DNA of 64,000 nucleotides from an uncultured Clostridia bacterium (GTDB taxonomy: Bacteria; Bacillota; Clostridia; Christensenellales; Aristaeellaceae). The stretch lies in contig CAKTWP010000006.1 in assembly GCA_934630705.1 (NCBI GenBank), positions 1 to 64,000 of the forward strand, given 5' to 3'. A program made the position numbers and the translations under genes. The notes beneath the pieces were generated by a model. That model was given only the letters and a program-made list of their open reading frames with translations, ran no database searches and had not been told where the DNA came from. Below, piece by piece: positions 8,406 through 17,041 of the stretch. Positions within the stretch are counted from its first letter, which is position 1. Every line of letters starts with the position of its first letter.

Positions 8406-8519
8406 GCAAAAAACAGGAAAATACACGGCAATTTTTACTTGAATGCAAGAAATGACCGGTTAATTTCAGAAAAATATAAAGTAAAACAAATAAATCACTT
8501 GATTTACGTGATTATTATA

Positions 8520-8548
8520 TTGACAACGAAAAAATATGCTGGTATACT
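8520..8548 (+). promoter_or_regulatory. Promoter of the first binding-protein/permease/lyase operon
   Basis: TTGACA (8520-8525), a 17-base spacer and TATACT (8543-8548). An inverted repeat AATCAC-N9-GTGATT (8493-8513) lies just upstream and could be an operator. Confidence 0.85.
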
Positions 8549-8558
8549 TATTTCCAGA

Positions 8559-8585
8559 TTGAACAGCAGAAATGCCGCTGTTCAA
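8559..8585 (+). promoter_or_regulatory. Perfect 9-bp inverted repeat in the 5' leader, operator or RNA hairpin
   Basis: TTGAACAGC (8559-8567) and GCTGTTCAA (8577-8585) flank 9 bases between the -10 and the ribosome site. The position suits a LacI-type operator acting just after the start site; it could equally form a 5' mRNA stem. Confidence 0.5.
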
Positions 8586-8606
8586 AGAATGAAGGAGGAG
8601 CTCAAA

Positions 8607-10244
8607 ATGAAGAAGCTGTTGGCATCTGTTCTGGCGCTGGTTCTGCTGCTGTCCGCGGGCGTGGCGGCCATCGCCGAAACCGCAGAGGACGACCCGTACT
8701 TTGGCCGGTTTGCCGAAACCGTCACCCTGAAGGTGGCCAAGGATAGCGCCGATGAACCCGGCGTGTGGACCTGGGAAGATAACGAATGGACCCGGGAATG
8801 GCTTGAAAAGTTCAATATCAAGATTGAACTGATGTGGAATACCGGTACGTCTGAGGAATACGCCACCAAGTTCTCCATGGCTATGCTGACCGGGGAGCTT
8901 CCCGACGTGATGATGCTGAATACCAAGCAGTACAACGAGCTGCTGGAAGGCGGTTATCTGGCGGACATCACCGATGTCTATGATAACAATATCTATCCCT
9001 TCCTGAAGGAGAATATCCTGGAAAATCAGGATGAAAACGTGCTGAAGATGGGCTTCAAGGATGGCCGCCGTTATGGCATCGCCATGGCGAACTACGGTAT
9101 CAACACCCGCACCATCATGATTCGCCGCGATTATCGTGAGGCGGTCGGCGCGGAGCTGCCCACCACCATGGAAGAAGTAATCGATCTGGGCAAAAAATTC
9201 GTGGATGAGGGCTTGACCAAGTATGCCTTCGTGCTGAATCAGAACGTGACGGGCGATGGCTATAGCGATATGCAGGCCGTGGCGAACGCCTTTGGCTCCT
9301 ATCCTGGCATCTGGGTGAAGGATGACGAAGGCAAGCTGATTTACAGCTCCCTGACCGAAGGCATGAAAAAGACCCTGGACGTGTACAAGGATTTGTATGA
9401 CAACGGCTATATCCAGTCCACCTTTGCCACGGAAGTGGGCGACAACATTACTTCGTATGTGACCAACGGCGAAGTGGGCATCATGCCCTCTGATTACTGG
9501 GTTGCCACCTGGCCGCTGCCGCTCACCGATGCGGACAACAACGTCATCGAATGGGATATGATTCCCGTTGTGGCCAGCGAAACCAATGATGATTTCCATG
9601 TGCAGGGCGTGGGTTCTATGGCCGACGTATCCTTCCTGGCCATCAGCGCCAAGTGCGCGAATCCCGAAGCTGTGGCCCGGCTGTGGAATCATGTCTGCGC
9701 CGTGCATTGCGATCCCGATCTGGAAGATACCGCTCATTTCCATACCGTCCAGAACGCAGACGGCACCTCTGTGCAGGTGTTCATGCGCTGCCCCATCTAT
9801 CCCCGGCAGTTCAGCATCCCCAACGTGAACATGTGGACCGCCGTCGCTGTGCAGGAAGCCTTTAACGGCAATATGGATGCCCTGCGCGTCTGCCCGCATT
9901 ATCAGCAGCAGTATGACAATGTGAAGCGGTATCAGGATGCTGTGGCAGCGGGCGACAAGGACGTAGCCAAGGGCGCCTGGGGCATGAATAAGCTCTTTGG
10001 CGGCGAAGAATCCATCTTCTACTGCTTCTATAAGAATTACGCGGCTGGCAACTACATCTGGGATGCCCGCACCGAAACGACCGAAAACTATGAGCGCCTT
10101 TGGGGTTCCCTGAAGCAGTATGAGAACACCTTCTATGTGAACTATATCTGCGGAACCGAAGACACCACCTTCGAACAGTTCGTGCAGGAATGGAACAACA
10201 TGGGCGGCAAGATGCTTACCGATGAGCTCAACGCGGCCAAGTAA
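8607..10244 (+). CDS. Extracellular solute-binding protein, LplA-like (cluster 1)
   Basis: 545 residues with a strong ribosome site (GGAGGAG). The signal peptide MKKLLASVLALVLLLSAGV ends in AIA-ET, a signal peptidase I site, with no lipobox cysteine. Family-1-type sugar-binding features follow, such as MLTGELPDVMMLN and MQAVANAFGS. It should capture an oligosaccharide for the permeases at 10367 and 11318. No ATPase gene is in the cluster, so a shared MsmX-like ATPase elsewhere is expected, as usual for LplABC systems. The lyase at the end of the operon points to a uronic-acid-containing ligand. Confidence 0.9.
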   Translation: MKKLLASVLALVLLLSAGVAAIAETAEDDPYFGRFAETVTLKVAKDSADEPGVWTWEDNEWTREWLEKFNIKIELMWNTGTSEEYATKFSMAMLTGELPDVMMLNTKQYNELLEGGYLADITDVYDNNIYPFLKENILENQDENVLKMGFKDGRRYGIAMANYGINTRTIMIRRDYREAVGAELPTTMEEVIDLGKKFVDEGLTKYAFVLNQNVTGDGYSDMQAVANAFGSYPGIWVKDDEGKLIYSSLTEGMKKTLDVYKDLYDNGYIQSTFATEVGDNITSYVTNGEVGIMPSDYWVATWPLPLTDADNNVIEWDMIPVVASETNDDFHVQGVGSMADVSFLAISAKCANPEAVARLWNHVCAVHCDPDLEDTAHFHTVQNADGTSVQVFMRCPIYPRQFSIPNVNMWTAVAVQEAFNGNMDALRVCPHYQQQYDNVKRYQDAVAAGDKDVAKGAWGMNKLFGGEESIFYCFYKNYAAGNYIWDARTETTENYERLWGSLKQYENTFYVNYICGTEDTTFEQFVQEWNNMGGKMLTDELNAAK

Positions 10245-10270
10245 TCTCCTCTTGCATAAACCTGTTTGAT

Positions 10271-10321
10271 ATCAGGCTGCCCGCCGGGCTTTCCAGCCTG
10301 GTGGGCAGCCTGATCATTTTT
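10271..10321 (+). terminator. Intercistronic hairpin, likely leaky terminator
   Basis: A 12-bp stem (10271-10282 with 10303-10314), extended by a 7-bp inner stem, is followed by ATTTTT. It would let only part of the transcripts run into the permease genes, giving excess binding protein over membrane subunits. Confidence 0.7.
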
Positions 10322-10366
10322 GCCACGCTGTTTCTCACTCTTTCTTTCGGAAAGGAGCGCTTTGCC

Positions 10367-11299
10367 GTGTCCAGTTCTGCGTCCGTGCTCAATAAGCGTA
10401 AGAAAAAGAAGCTCAAGACGGATTACATGCTTTGCTGCATGCTGATTCCCGGATTCATTTATCTGGCTATTTTCGAGTTTTTGCCGCTGTTCGGCATTGT
10501 AATCGGCTTTCAGGATTTTAAGCTTTCCAAGGGTGTTTTTGGTTCCAAGTGGATCGGCCTGGATAATTTCAAGTATATCTTCACCATGTATCCTAACTTC
10601 TGGCGCATCGTGAAAAACACAGTTCAAATTGCGCTGCTGAAACTTTGCTTTGGCTTTACCGCGCCGATTATCGTGGCGCTGATGATAAACGAGGTGCGCA
10701 ACCACACATATAAGCGTACCATTCAGACGCTGGTGTACATTCCGCATTTTGTTTCCTGGGTTATCCTGGCAGGTGTGCTGCGCACCATGCTGGATCCGAA
10801 CAACGGTCTGTTTAATTATCTGATTCAGATCTTTGGCGGGAAACCTATCTACTTCTTGGGAAATAACAGCACCTTTCGGGCGGTTCTGGTGATTTCGGAT
10901 GTGTGGAAGGGGTTTGGCTGGGGCACCATCATCTATATGGCGGCGCTTACCGGTGTGGACCCGGCGTTGTATGAAGCGGCCACGATTGATGGCGCCAGCC
11001 GCTTTCAACGGGCGCTGAGCATTACGCTGCCGGCCATCATGCCCGTGATCGTGCTGAACCTGATCCTTTCCGTGCCAGGTATTCTCAATGCGGGCTTTGA
11101 TCAGATATTCAACCTATATAACGAACGCGTCTATAAAACTGCAGACGTACTGGACACCTTTATCTACCGTCTGGGTATCAAGGATAGCCAATACGGCCTG
11201 AGCACAGCGATCGGCCTTGTAAAGAGTGCAATTGGCTCGGTGCTGCTGGTTGGCAGCTATACCGTGGCAAATAAGGCCTGTGGTTACAAGGTGTTCTGA
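10367..11299 (+). CDS. ABC transporter permease, LplB type (cluster 1)
   Basis: 310 residues. The start is a GTG 9 bases after AAAGGAG; upstream codons overlap the preceding hairpin. A basic N-terminus (NKRKKKKLKTDY) precedes six predicted membrane segments. The EAA loop, DPALYEAATIDGASRFQRAL, contacts the ATPase. The C-terminal GLVKSAIGSVLLVGSY is typical of LplB/YteP. It pairs with the permease at 11318. Confidence 0.92.
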   Translation: MSSSASVLNKRKKKKLKTDYMLCCMLIPGFIYLAIFEFLPLFGIVIGFQDFKLSKGVFGSKWIGLDNFKYIFTMYPNFWRIVKNTVQIALLKLCFGFTAPIIVALMINEVRNHTYKRTIQTLVYIPHFVSWVILAGVLRTMLDPNNGLFNYLIQIFGGKPIYFLGNNSTFRAVLVISDVWKGFGWGTIIYMAALTGVDPALYEAATIDGASRFQRALSITLPAIMPVIVLNLILSVPGILNAGFDQIFNLYNERVYKTADVLDTFIYRLGIKDSQYGLSTAIGLVKSAIGSVLLVGSYTVANKACGYKVF

Positions 11300-11317
11300 G
11301 GAAGGGGAAAGAAGGAA

Positions 11318-12229
11318 ATGACTTCTATCACAAAAAGGAAGCGCAATCATGTGCGCAGCACACCGCTGGAAAAGTTCTTTACTGTGCTGATCTACGCCGT
11401 TTTGGGCATTCTGGCGCTTTCCTGTATCCTGCCATTCATCCATCTGATTGCCCTTTCCTTTTCCGGCTCTACGCCGGTGAAGCAGGGGATCGTCACGCTT
11501 TATCCCATAGAATTTAACGCGGACGCCTACAAGTATGCCTTTGATCATCCCACGTTCATGCGCGCCTTTGGCATTTCCGTGCTGCGCACGGTGGTCGGCG
11601 TGAGCATTTCACTGGTGATGCTGGTGCTCACGGCGTATCCCCTGTCCAAATCCAATGAGGCCTGTCCGCTTAATCCGTTGTTCAAGGTGCTGATGATCGT
11701 GGCCATGCTTACCGGCGGCGGATTGATTCCCATGTATCTGGTGATGAGCTGGATCAGGCTCACCAACACATTCTGGGCGCTGGTGATTCCTGGCTGCCTC
11801 AGCCTGTGGAACTGTTTCATGGTGATGAATTTCTTTCGCGGCGTGCCCGGGGAAATTGAAGAAGCTGCCATTGTGGACGGCGCCAATTCCTTCCAGGTGA
11901 TGACGCAGATCTATATTCCTCTGTCCGTGCCCGTGATTGCGTCCATGGCGTTGTTCACCGGCGTGGGCCATTGGAACGAATGGTTCTCCGGCATGCTCTA
12001 TATCGCCCGTTCCCAGGATTATCCGCTGCAGACCTATCTGCAGCAGGTCATTACCACGCCGGACTTCTCCACCCTCAGCGTGGAGGAAATGCAGAAGTAT
12101 GCGCAGATTACCTCCAAAAATAATCAGGCGGCCCAAATTATTATCGCCACGTTCCCCATTATGTGCGTCTATCCGTTCCTGCAGAAGTACTTCATGACGG
12201 GTCTGACCTTGGGAGGTGTGAAAGGATGA
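11318..12229 (+). CDS. ABC transporter permease, LplC/YtcP type (cluster 1)
   Basis: 303 residues with six predicted membrane helices. The EAA loop is EEAAIVDGANSFQVMTQIY, and the end, PFLQKYFMTGLTLGGVKG, is the usual YtcP terminus. The ATG follows GGGGAAAGAAGGAA, 18 bases after the first permease. Its stop overlaps the start of the lyase (ATGA), which argues for translational coupling and a shared pathway. Confidence 0.93.
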   Translation: MTSITKRKRNHVRSTPLEKFFTVLIYAVLGILALSCILPFIHLIALSFSGSTPVKQGIVTLYPIEFNADAYKYAFDHPTFMRAFGISVLRTVVGVSISLVMLVLTAYPLSKSNEACPLNPLFKVLMIVAMLTGGGLIPMYLVMSWIRLTNTFWALVIPGCLSLWNCFMVMNFFRGVPGEIEEAAIVDGANSFQVMTQIYIPLSVPVIASMALFTGVGHWNEWFSGMLYIARSQDYPLQTYLQQVITTPDFSTLSVEEMQKYAQITSKNNQAAQIIIATFPIMCVYPFLQKYFMTGLTLGGVKG

Positions 12230-14076
12230 AGCCATATACGCTGGCGCAGCTGGCGCAGGCGCTGGAAGCGGAGCAGGGGATGCCCGGCCGGCTCTATGAC
12301 GATGCAGAGCAGATTGCCAAGGAAACCGTATCCGCAAATCCTGATTACGCCTGGGTAAGGCCGCATTTTCAGGCGCTGGTGGAGAAATACAGCAAAACGC
12401 CGATGGAAATGCCCTCCTTTCAAGCCTATGCCGCCTGGGAGCGTGAAGGCCAGCGGGGGGAATTTGACGGTGCCATGTACGCCATCCGCACCCGGCTGAA
12501 TACCATGGCTTTGGCCACGCTGATCGATGTGCCCGGAGCCCGCGCAATCTATGAAGATGCGCTCTATGCGTTTCTGCACCTGCCCACCTGGTCGCTGTCC
12601 GCGCATTATCTGTATGGCGGGCTGAAGGATTACTGGGATATTCCGCAGGAGCCCTTTGATGAGACCGGTCACGTTCGGGGCATTGGCCGCAGCAGGAAAC
12701 AAAGCCTGGATCTGTGTTCCGCCAGTGCGGCCTTTATGCTGTGCGAAATGGCGCAGCTGCTGGAAAACAAGATTGAGCCCTGCCTTGCCCGCTGGAGCCG
12801 GCAGGAGAGTTTTGAACGGGTGCTTTCGCCTTTCATGAGCCTTTCTCCCTTTCCTCATTTTGAAATTAACCCTAACAACTGGTCTGGGGTGTGCATGTCC
12901 TCAATAGGCGCGGCAGCCATCTATCTCATCACCGATCCCCATACCCTGGCGCCGGTGCTCAAGCGTGTGCTGGATGGGCTGGCCGTGCATCTGAGCGGGT
13001 ACAAGGACGATGGCGCGTGTCCGGAGGGCTTTGGCTATTGGCAATATGGCTTTGAATACTTCATGATGTTTGCCGAGTTGCTTTTCCGCCGCACCGGGGG
13101 ACGAATTGACTTAATGGATGACGAGAAGGTGCGCAAGGTGGCTGGATTTGGCGCGGATTGCTGCTTTGGCAAACGCCTGAAGCTGCCCTTTGGCGATGCC
13201 AACTGGCTGGGCGTTTTCGACGAGGCTGTGGGCCGGTTTGTGGGGCAGATGGGCGTTCCCGTTCCGCCCCAGGGAGATAGCCGCGCCTCCTTTGATGCAG
13301 CCTTCGAGCACGGACCGCTGCAGCTGCGCCATCTGGTCTGGACGATGAAACCTGCGGCGGCGGCACAGCGTTTCCCTCGCAGCGCCGTCTATCCCATCAG
13401 TGAGTGTTTTATGGGCTTCTATCATACGCCGGACGATCCGGTTTATCTGCTGGCCAAGGGCGGCAATAACGGCGAGTCTCATAATCACAACGATGTGGGC
13501 TCTTTCGTGATTATCCGGGGGGATGAGATGCTGGCGGCTGATACCGCAGGCGGAAAATATTGCCGGGATTACTTTAACGAAAACCGCTATACCTTTTTTG
13601 CCGCCCGTTCCGGCGGGCATAATCTGCCCATTGTAGGCGGCGTGGAGCAGGAGGGGAACGGCCGCTGCCGGGCCAAATCCTTCCAGGTGCAGCAAGGAGA
13701 AGCAGCGGACGAAATCGTCCTTGATTTGACCGGCACGCTGCTTTGCCCGCAGCTGGAATCCATGACGCGCACGATTCATGGCGACCGCGTCAGCGGCGAG
13801 GTGACGGTGACGGATCGCTTCCGTCTTTCTGCTGCCGTGGAGATTCGGGACCGGGTTGTCACCCTGGATCGGCCCGAGGAACGCGGACCTGGCGCGCTGC
13901 GGATTGGCGGCGAGAAGGGCATGATTCTCCGCTTTGACGCCGAAAGGCTGGATTGCCGGATTTCGCCGGTTGATCTGGAGGTGGCGGGGCGGACGCAGGT
14001 GTTTACCGTGGATCTTCTTCCGCGGCAGACGCGTGCCGGACAGGTGGAAATCCAAATGCACTGGACGATTGCATAA
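12226..14076 (+). CDS. Heparinase II/III-like polysaccharide lyase
   Basis: 616 residues. An alpha-barrel N-terminal half (NNWSGVCMSSIGAAA, CPEGFGYWQYG) is followed by the heparinase II/III beta-sandwich with the diagnostic motif GESHNHNDVGSF (H419, H421, D423). Members cleave uronic-acid-containing chains by beta-elimination or act on alginate/heparan oligomers. No signal peptide is seen, so it should act on imported oligosaccharides in the cytoplasm. The ATGA overlap with the permease ties it to uptake. The specific substrate cannot be read from the sequence. Confidence 0.88.
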   Translation: MKPYTLAQLAQALEAEQGMPGRLYDDAEQIAKETVSANPDYAWVRPHFQALVEKYSKTPMEMPSFQAYAAWEREGQRGEFDGAMYAIRTRLNTMALATLIDVPGARAIYEDALYAFLHLPTWSLSAHYLYGGLKDYWDIPQEPFDETGHVRGIGRSRKQSLDLCSASAAFMLCEMAQLLENKIEPCLARWSRQESFERVLSPFMSLSPFPHFEINPNNWSGVCMSSIGAAAIYLITDPHTLAPVLKRVLDGLAVHLSGYKDDGACPEGFGYWQYGFEYFMMFAELLFRRTGGRIDLMDDEKVRKVAGFGADCCFGKRLKLPFGDANWLGVFDEAVGRFVGQMGVPVPPQGDSRASFDAAFEHGPLQLRHLVWTMKPAAAAQRFPRSAVYPISECFMGFYHTPDDPVYLLAKGGNNGESHNHNDVGSFVIIRGDEMLAADTAGGKYCRDYFNENRYTFFAARSGGHNLPIVGGVEQEGNGRCRAKSFQVQQGEAADEIVLDLTGTLLCPQLESMTRTIHGDRVSGEVTVTDRFRLSAAVEIRDRVVTLDRPEERGPGALRIGGEKGMILRFDAERLDCRISPVDLEVAGRTQVFTVDLLPRQTRAGQVEIQMHWTIA

Positions 14077-14090
14077 TCCATGCCGTCGCT

Positions 14091-14159
14091 TCAGACTGTC
14101 AAAAAAGCGGCAAACAAACTAACGGGATGCAATGAAGGGCGGCAAGCCCTTCATTTTTT
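14091..14159 (+). repeat. Intergenic repeat, copy B, ending in an intrinsic terminator
   Basis: Begins TCAGACTGTCAAAA like 7113-7178. The hairpin AATGAAGGGC (14131-14140) with GCCCTTCATT (14146-14155) is followed by T6, so this copy can terminate the lyase operon. Confidence 0.8.
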
Positions 14160-14179
14160 GATGCCGTTCATGGCCCTCA

Positions 14180-14208
14180 TAGACGCGCTGCGGAAAGTAT
14201 GCTATAAT
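14180..14208 (+). promoter_or_regulatory. Promoter of the AraC gene
   Basis: TAGACG (14180-14185), a 17-base spacer and TATAAT (14203-14208), with TGC as extended -10. Confidence 0.7.
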
Positions 14209-14248
14209 GCAGGGTAAAGGGAAACGGGTTCGAGGAAGGAGGACGTGG

Positions 14249-14977
14249 ATGCTGTTGGAATACGGAAACACGGTGGTGCTGCCGGATTGGGAATTGCAGG
14301 AAAAGACGCCGGTGGGGTACTCCCGGATTTATTACATCATCAGCGGCGAGGTGACCTATGCCGATGCGGAGAGCTCCTGCCGCCTCCTACCGGGCCGCCT
14401 TTACGCCCTGCCCTCTACCCGGCCCTATCACGTCTGGCGCAATCCCAGCATGGATTTTTGCTGCACCTATCTGCACATGGTATTTCCCCAGGCCCATGTG
14501 AACGGGCTGATCGAAATGCTGCCCGCCCAGGATTGCCTGCATGCCTATATCCGCACCATCCAACTGGCCATTGCCGAAAAGCGCGTGGAGCTGCTGGAGG
14601 CCATGAGCGACGCGCTGAGCGCGTTTCTGAAGCAGGACCCACGGTTCGTTCAGTCCTCGCCCATGGTGAACGCGGTGCGGCAGTTTGTTTTTTCTCATAT
14701 TTCAGAGGAAATCAGCGTGGAGGAACTCAGCGGACTTCAGGGCTATCATCCCAATTATTTTATCAAGGTCTTTTCCCGGGAGACAGGGATGACACCCCAT
14801 CAGTATGTGATTCAGTGCCGGATGCAATACGCGGTGGATCTGCTCAATCGAGGCCAGAGCAATCAGGCGGTGGGGGAGGCCTGCAATTACAGCGACACCA
14901 GCACCTTTACCCGGGCGTTTCACAAGTATTACGGCGTGACCCCTCGGAAATACCGTCAGGGCCTGCGCCGGCCCTGA
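14249..14977 (+). CDS. AraC family transcriptional regulator
   Basis: 242 residues. The ATG at 14249 follows GGAAGGAGGACGTGG; an in-frame start at 14207 lies in the -10 region and is rejected. A cupin-like sensor fills the N-terminal half (GEVTYADAESSCRLLPG, DFCCTYLHMVF). The C-terminal half carries two helix-turn-helix motifs (EISVEELSGL, HPNYFIKVFSRETGMTPHQY and the AraC signature ACNYSDTSTFTRAFHKYYG). It probably activates the downstream transporter and glycyl radical enzyme genes, which begin after a terminator and a promoter with a poor -35, as activator-dependent promoters often do. Confidence 0.92.
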   Translation: MLLEYGNTVVLPDWELQEKTPVGYSRIYYIISGEVTYADAESSCRLLPGRLYALPSTRPYHVWRNPSMDFCCTYLHMVFPQAHVNGLIEMLPAQDCLHAYIRTIQLAIAEKRVELLEAMSDALSAFLKQDPRFVQSSPMVNAVRQFVFSHISEEISVEELSGLQGYHPNYFIKVFSRETGMTPHQYVIQCRMQYAVDLLNRGQSNQAVGEACNYSDTSTFTRAFHKYYGVTPRKYRQGLRRP

Positions 14978-15003
14978 AAAACGCAAATGGAAAGACAGCC
15001 TTC

Positions 15004-15030
15004 AAGCGCGATGAACCATCGCGCTTTTTT
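15004..15030 (+). terminator. Intrinsic terminator after the AraC gene
   Basis: AAGCGCGAT (15004-15012) pairs with ATCGCGCTT (15018-15026), then a T run. Confidence 0.9.
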
Positions 15031-15087
15031 GCGCAAAAGAATTCCGAAAAATCTGAATTTCTGCACATTTTTTTATCATGTTTGCAC

Positions 15088-15116
15088 TTTGCCGGGCGGG
15101 ATAATTCGGCTATAAT
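15088..15116 (+). promoter_or_regulatory. Candidate activator-dependent promoter of cluster 2
   Basis: Perfect TATAAT (15111-15116) but only TTTGCC at the -35 position 17 bases upstream. The weak -35 fits control by the adjacent AraC-type protein. Confidence 0.55.
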
Positions 15117-15148
15117 AAGACCATAAAATGAGGAAACAAGGTGATACC

Positions 15149-16105
15149 ATGAATCCGCTGCCTGCAGTCCTTTCGAAAAAAACGGTTCATCCCTTTTTAA
15201 GCGGCTTTCGAGGCTACAAAAAACATGCCGCCCTGACGCTGATGTTTCTGCCGGTTGTGATATATTTTGTGGTTTTCAAGTATGTGCCCATGGGCGGCAT
15301 TGTGATCGCGTTTAAGAATTATAAAATCAGCAGGGGCATTTGGGGCAGCACATGGTGCGGGCTGAATAATTTCCGACAGGCCTTCCGCACGGTCACGTTT
15401 ACCCGCTCCGTGCGCAACACGCTGATCATCAGCGGCCTCAAGCTGCTCTTTGGATTCCCGGCGCCTATTTTGCTGGCGCTGATGCTCAATGAAGTGACCC
15501 ACAAGCGGTATCAGCGGTCAGTGCAGACCATCAGCTATTTACCTCATTTTCTGTCCTGGGTGGTGCTGGCCGGGCTGTTTCAGCAGTTGCTTTCTCCCAA
15601 TAACGGTGCGGTGAATGCCCTGCTCAGGCAGTTCTTTGGCCTGCAGGAGCCCATCTTCTTCCTGGGCGACAACCGCTATTTCCGGGGCACGCTGGTGGCC
15701 ACGGACATTTGGAAAAACGTGGGCTGGTCCTCCATTATTTATCTTGCCACCATTGCAGGCATCGATCCGGCGCTGTATGAGGCCGCGTCCTGCGATGGGG
15801 CCACCCGCTTTCAATCCACCTTTTACATTACCCTGCCGCTGCTGGCCTCCACCATCGTGGTGATGCTGATTCTGAATGTGGGTTCCATCATGGATGCGGG
15901 ATTTGACCAGGTGTTTAACCTGTACAACAGCGCGGTGTACGCCTCCGGCGATATTATCGACACCTATGTGTACCGCATCGGCATCGGTGACATGAAATAT
16001 TCCCTGTCCACGGCGGTGGGGCTGTTTAAGAACGTGATCGGCTTTATCCTGGTGGTGGGCACGAATATGATTGCCAAGCGCATCAGCGGGGAGGGCATCT
16101 GGTGA
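15149..16105 (+). CDS. ABC transporter permease, LplB type (cluster 2)
   Basis: 318 residues. Two ATGs are possible; the one at 15149 has AAGGTGAT, an excellent match to the 16S 3' end, just upstream and is preferred over 15128. Six membrane segments are predicted. The EAA loop DPALYEAASCDGATRFQ and the end GFILVVGTNMIAKRISG match LplB. It is clearly paralogous to the permease at 10367 but well diverged, so a different ligand is likely. Confidence 0.92.
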   Translation: MNPLPAVLSKKTVHPFLSGFRGYKKHAALTLMFLPVVIYFVVFKYVPMGGIVIAFKNYKISRGIWGSTWCGLNNFRQAFRTVTFTRSVRNTLIISGLKLLFGFPAPILLALMLNEVTHKRYQRSVQTISYLPHFLSWVVLAGLFQQLLSPNNGAVNALLRQFFGLQEPIFFLGDNRYFRGTLVATDIWKNVGWSSIIYLATIAGIDPALYEAASCDGATRFQSTFYITLPLLASTIVVMLILNVGSIMDAGFDQVFNLYNSAVYASGDIIDTYVYRIGIGDMKYSLSTAVGLFKNVIGFILVVGTNMIAKRISGEGIW

Positions 16106-16106
16106 A

Positions 16107-17012
16107 ATGAGCACGGCGACGTTAAGAAAATCCAGGCGGCACGGATTTGGCGTGGGCAAGGCCGTGATTTATCTGGTGCTGGGCCTGTTCGCGCTGACCA
16201 TTGTGATCGCCTTCTGGCATCTGCTGAATCTGTCCCTGTCCCCTTCCTATATTGCCACCAAGGGCGGGCTGCTGCTCTATCCCAAGGATCTGACGTGGGA
16301 TAACTATGCCAAGGTGATCCGCAACCGGTATATTTGGATCGGCTATAAGAATACCCTGATCCGCACGGTGGTGGGCACGGCGCTGCAGTTGTTTTTCACC
16401 GCCATGGGCGCTTACTGCCTGAGCAAGAAATTCTTTTCCCATCGCACCTTCTGGACGTTCCTGATCGTGTTCACCATGTTTTTCTCTGGCGGCCTGATCC
16501 CCAATTATCTGCTGGTGAAAAACCTGAAGCTGTTGAACACCTACGCTGCCATGATCCTGCCCGGGTTCATCAGCGCGTATAACCTGGTGATTATGCGCAA
16601 CTATTTCCAATCCCTGCCCGAGGAGATTGAGGAAAGCTGCCTGATTGACGGCGCGGGCCGCTTCCGGATCTTCCTGCAGATTATCCTGCCCCTGTCCAAG
16701 CCCATTTTGGCCACCGTGGCCCTGTGGCTGGCGGTGGGGCATTGGAACGCATGGTACGATGTGCTGCTGTATGTATCCGACGACAGCATGTTCACCCTGC
16801 AGGTGGTCCTGCGGCGGATCATCATTACCGGCTCCAAGGAAATGCTGGATACGGATATTGCCTCTCGGGCCGGCGAAGCGGACAGCATGGTCAGCTCCGA
16901 GGGGCTGAAGGCCGCCTGCATTTTCGTGACCACCCTGCCCATCCTCTGCGTGTATCCCTTCATTCAGCGGTATTTCGTGAAGGGGATTATGATTGGATCC
17001 TTGAAGGGCTGA
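16107..17012 (+). CDS. ABC transporter permease, LplC/YtcP type (cluster 2)
   Basis: 301 residues, starting one base after the previous stop. Six membrane segments, the EAA loop EEIEESCLIDGAGRFRIFLQ and the end PFIQRYFVKGIMIGSLKG are typical. In this cluster the permeases precede the binding protein, the reverse of cluster 1. Confidence 0.92.
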   Translation: MSTATLRKSRRHGFGVGKAVIYLVLGLFALTIVIAFWHLLNLSLSPSYIATKGGLLLYPKDLTWDNYAKVIRNRYIWIGYKNTLIRTVVGTALQLFFTAMGAYCLSKKFFSHRTFWTFLIVFTMFFSGGLIPNYLLVKNLKLLNTYAAMILPGFISAYNLVIMRNYFQSLPEEIEESCLIDGAGRFRIFLQIILPLSKPILATVALWLAVGHWNAWYDVLLYVSDDSMFTLQVVLRRIIITGSKEMLDTDIASRAGEADSMVSSEGLKAACIFVTTLPILCVYPFIQRYFVKGIMIGSLKG

Positions 17013-17041
17013 GCCCTTTCAAAAATAAGGAGGTTTTTGGT

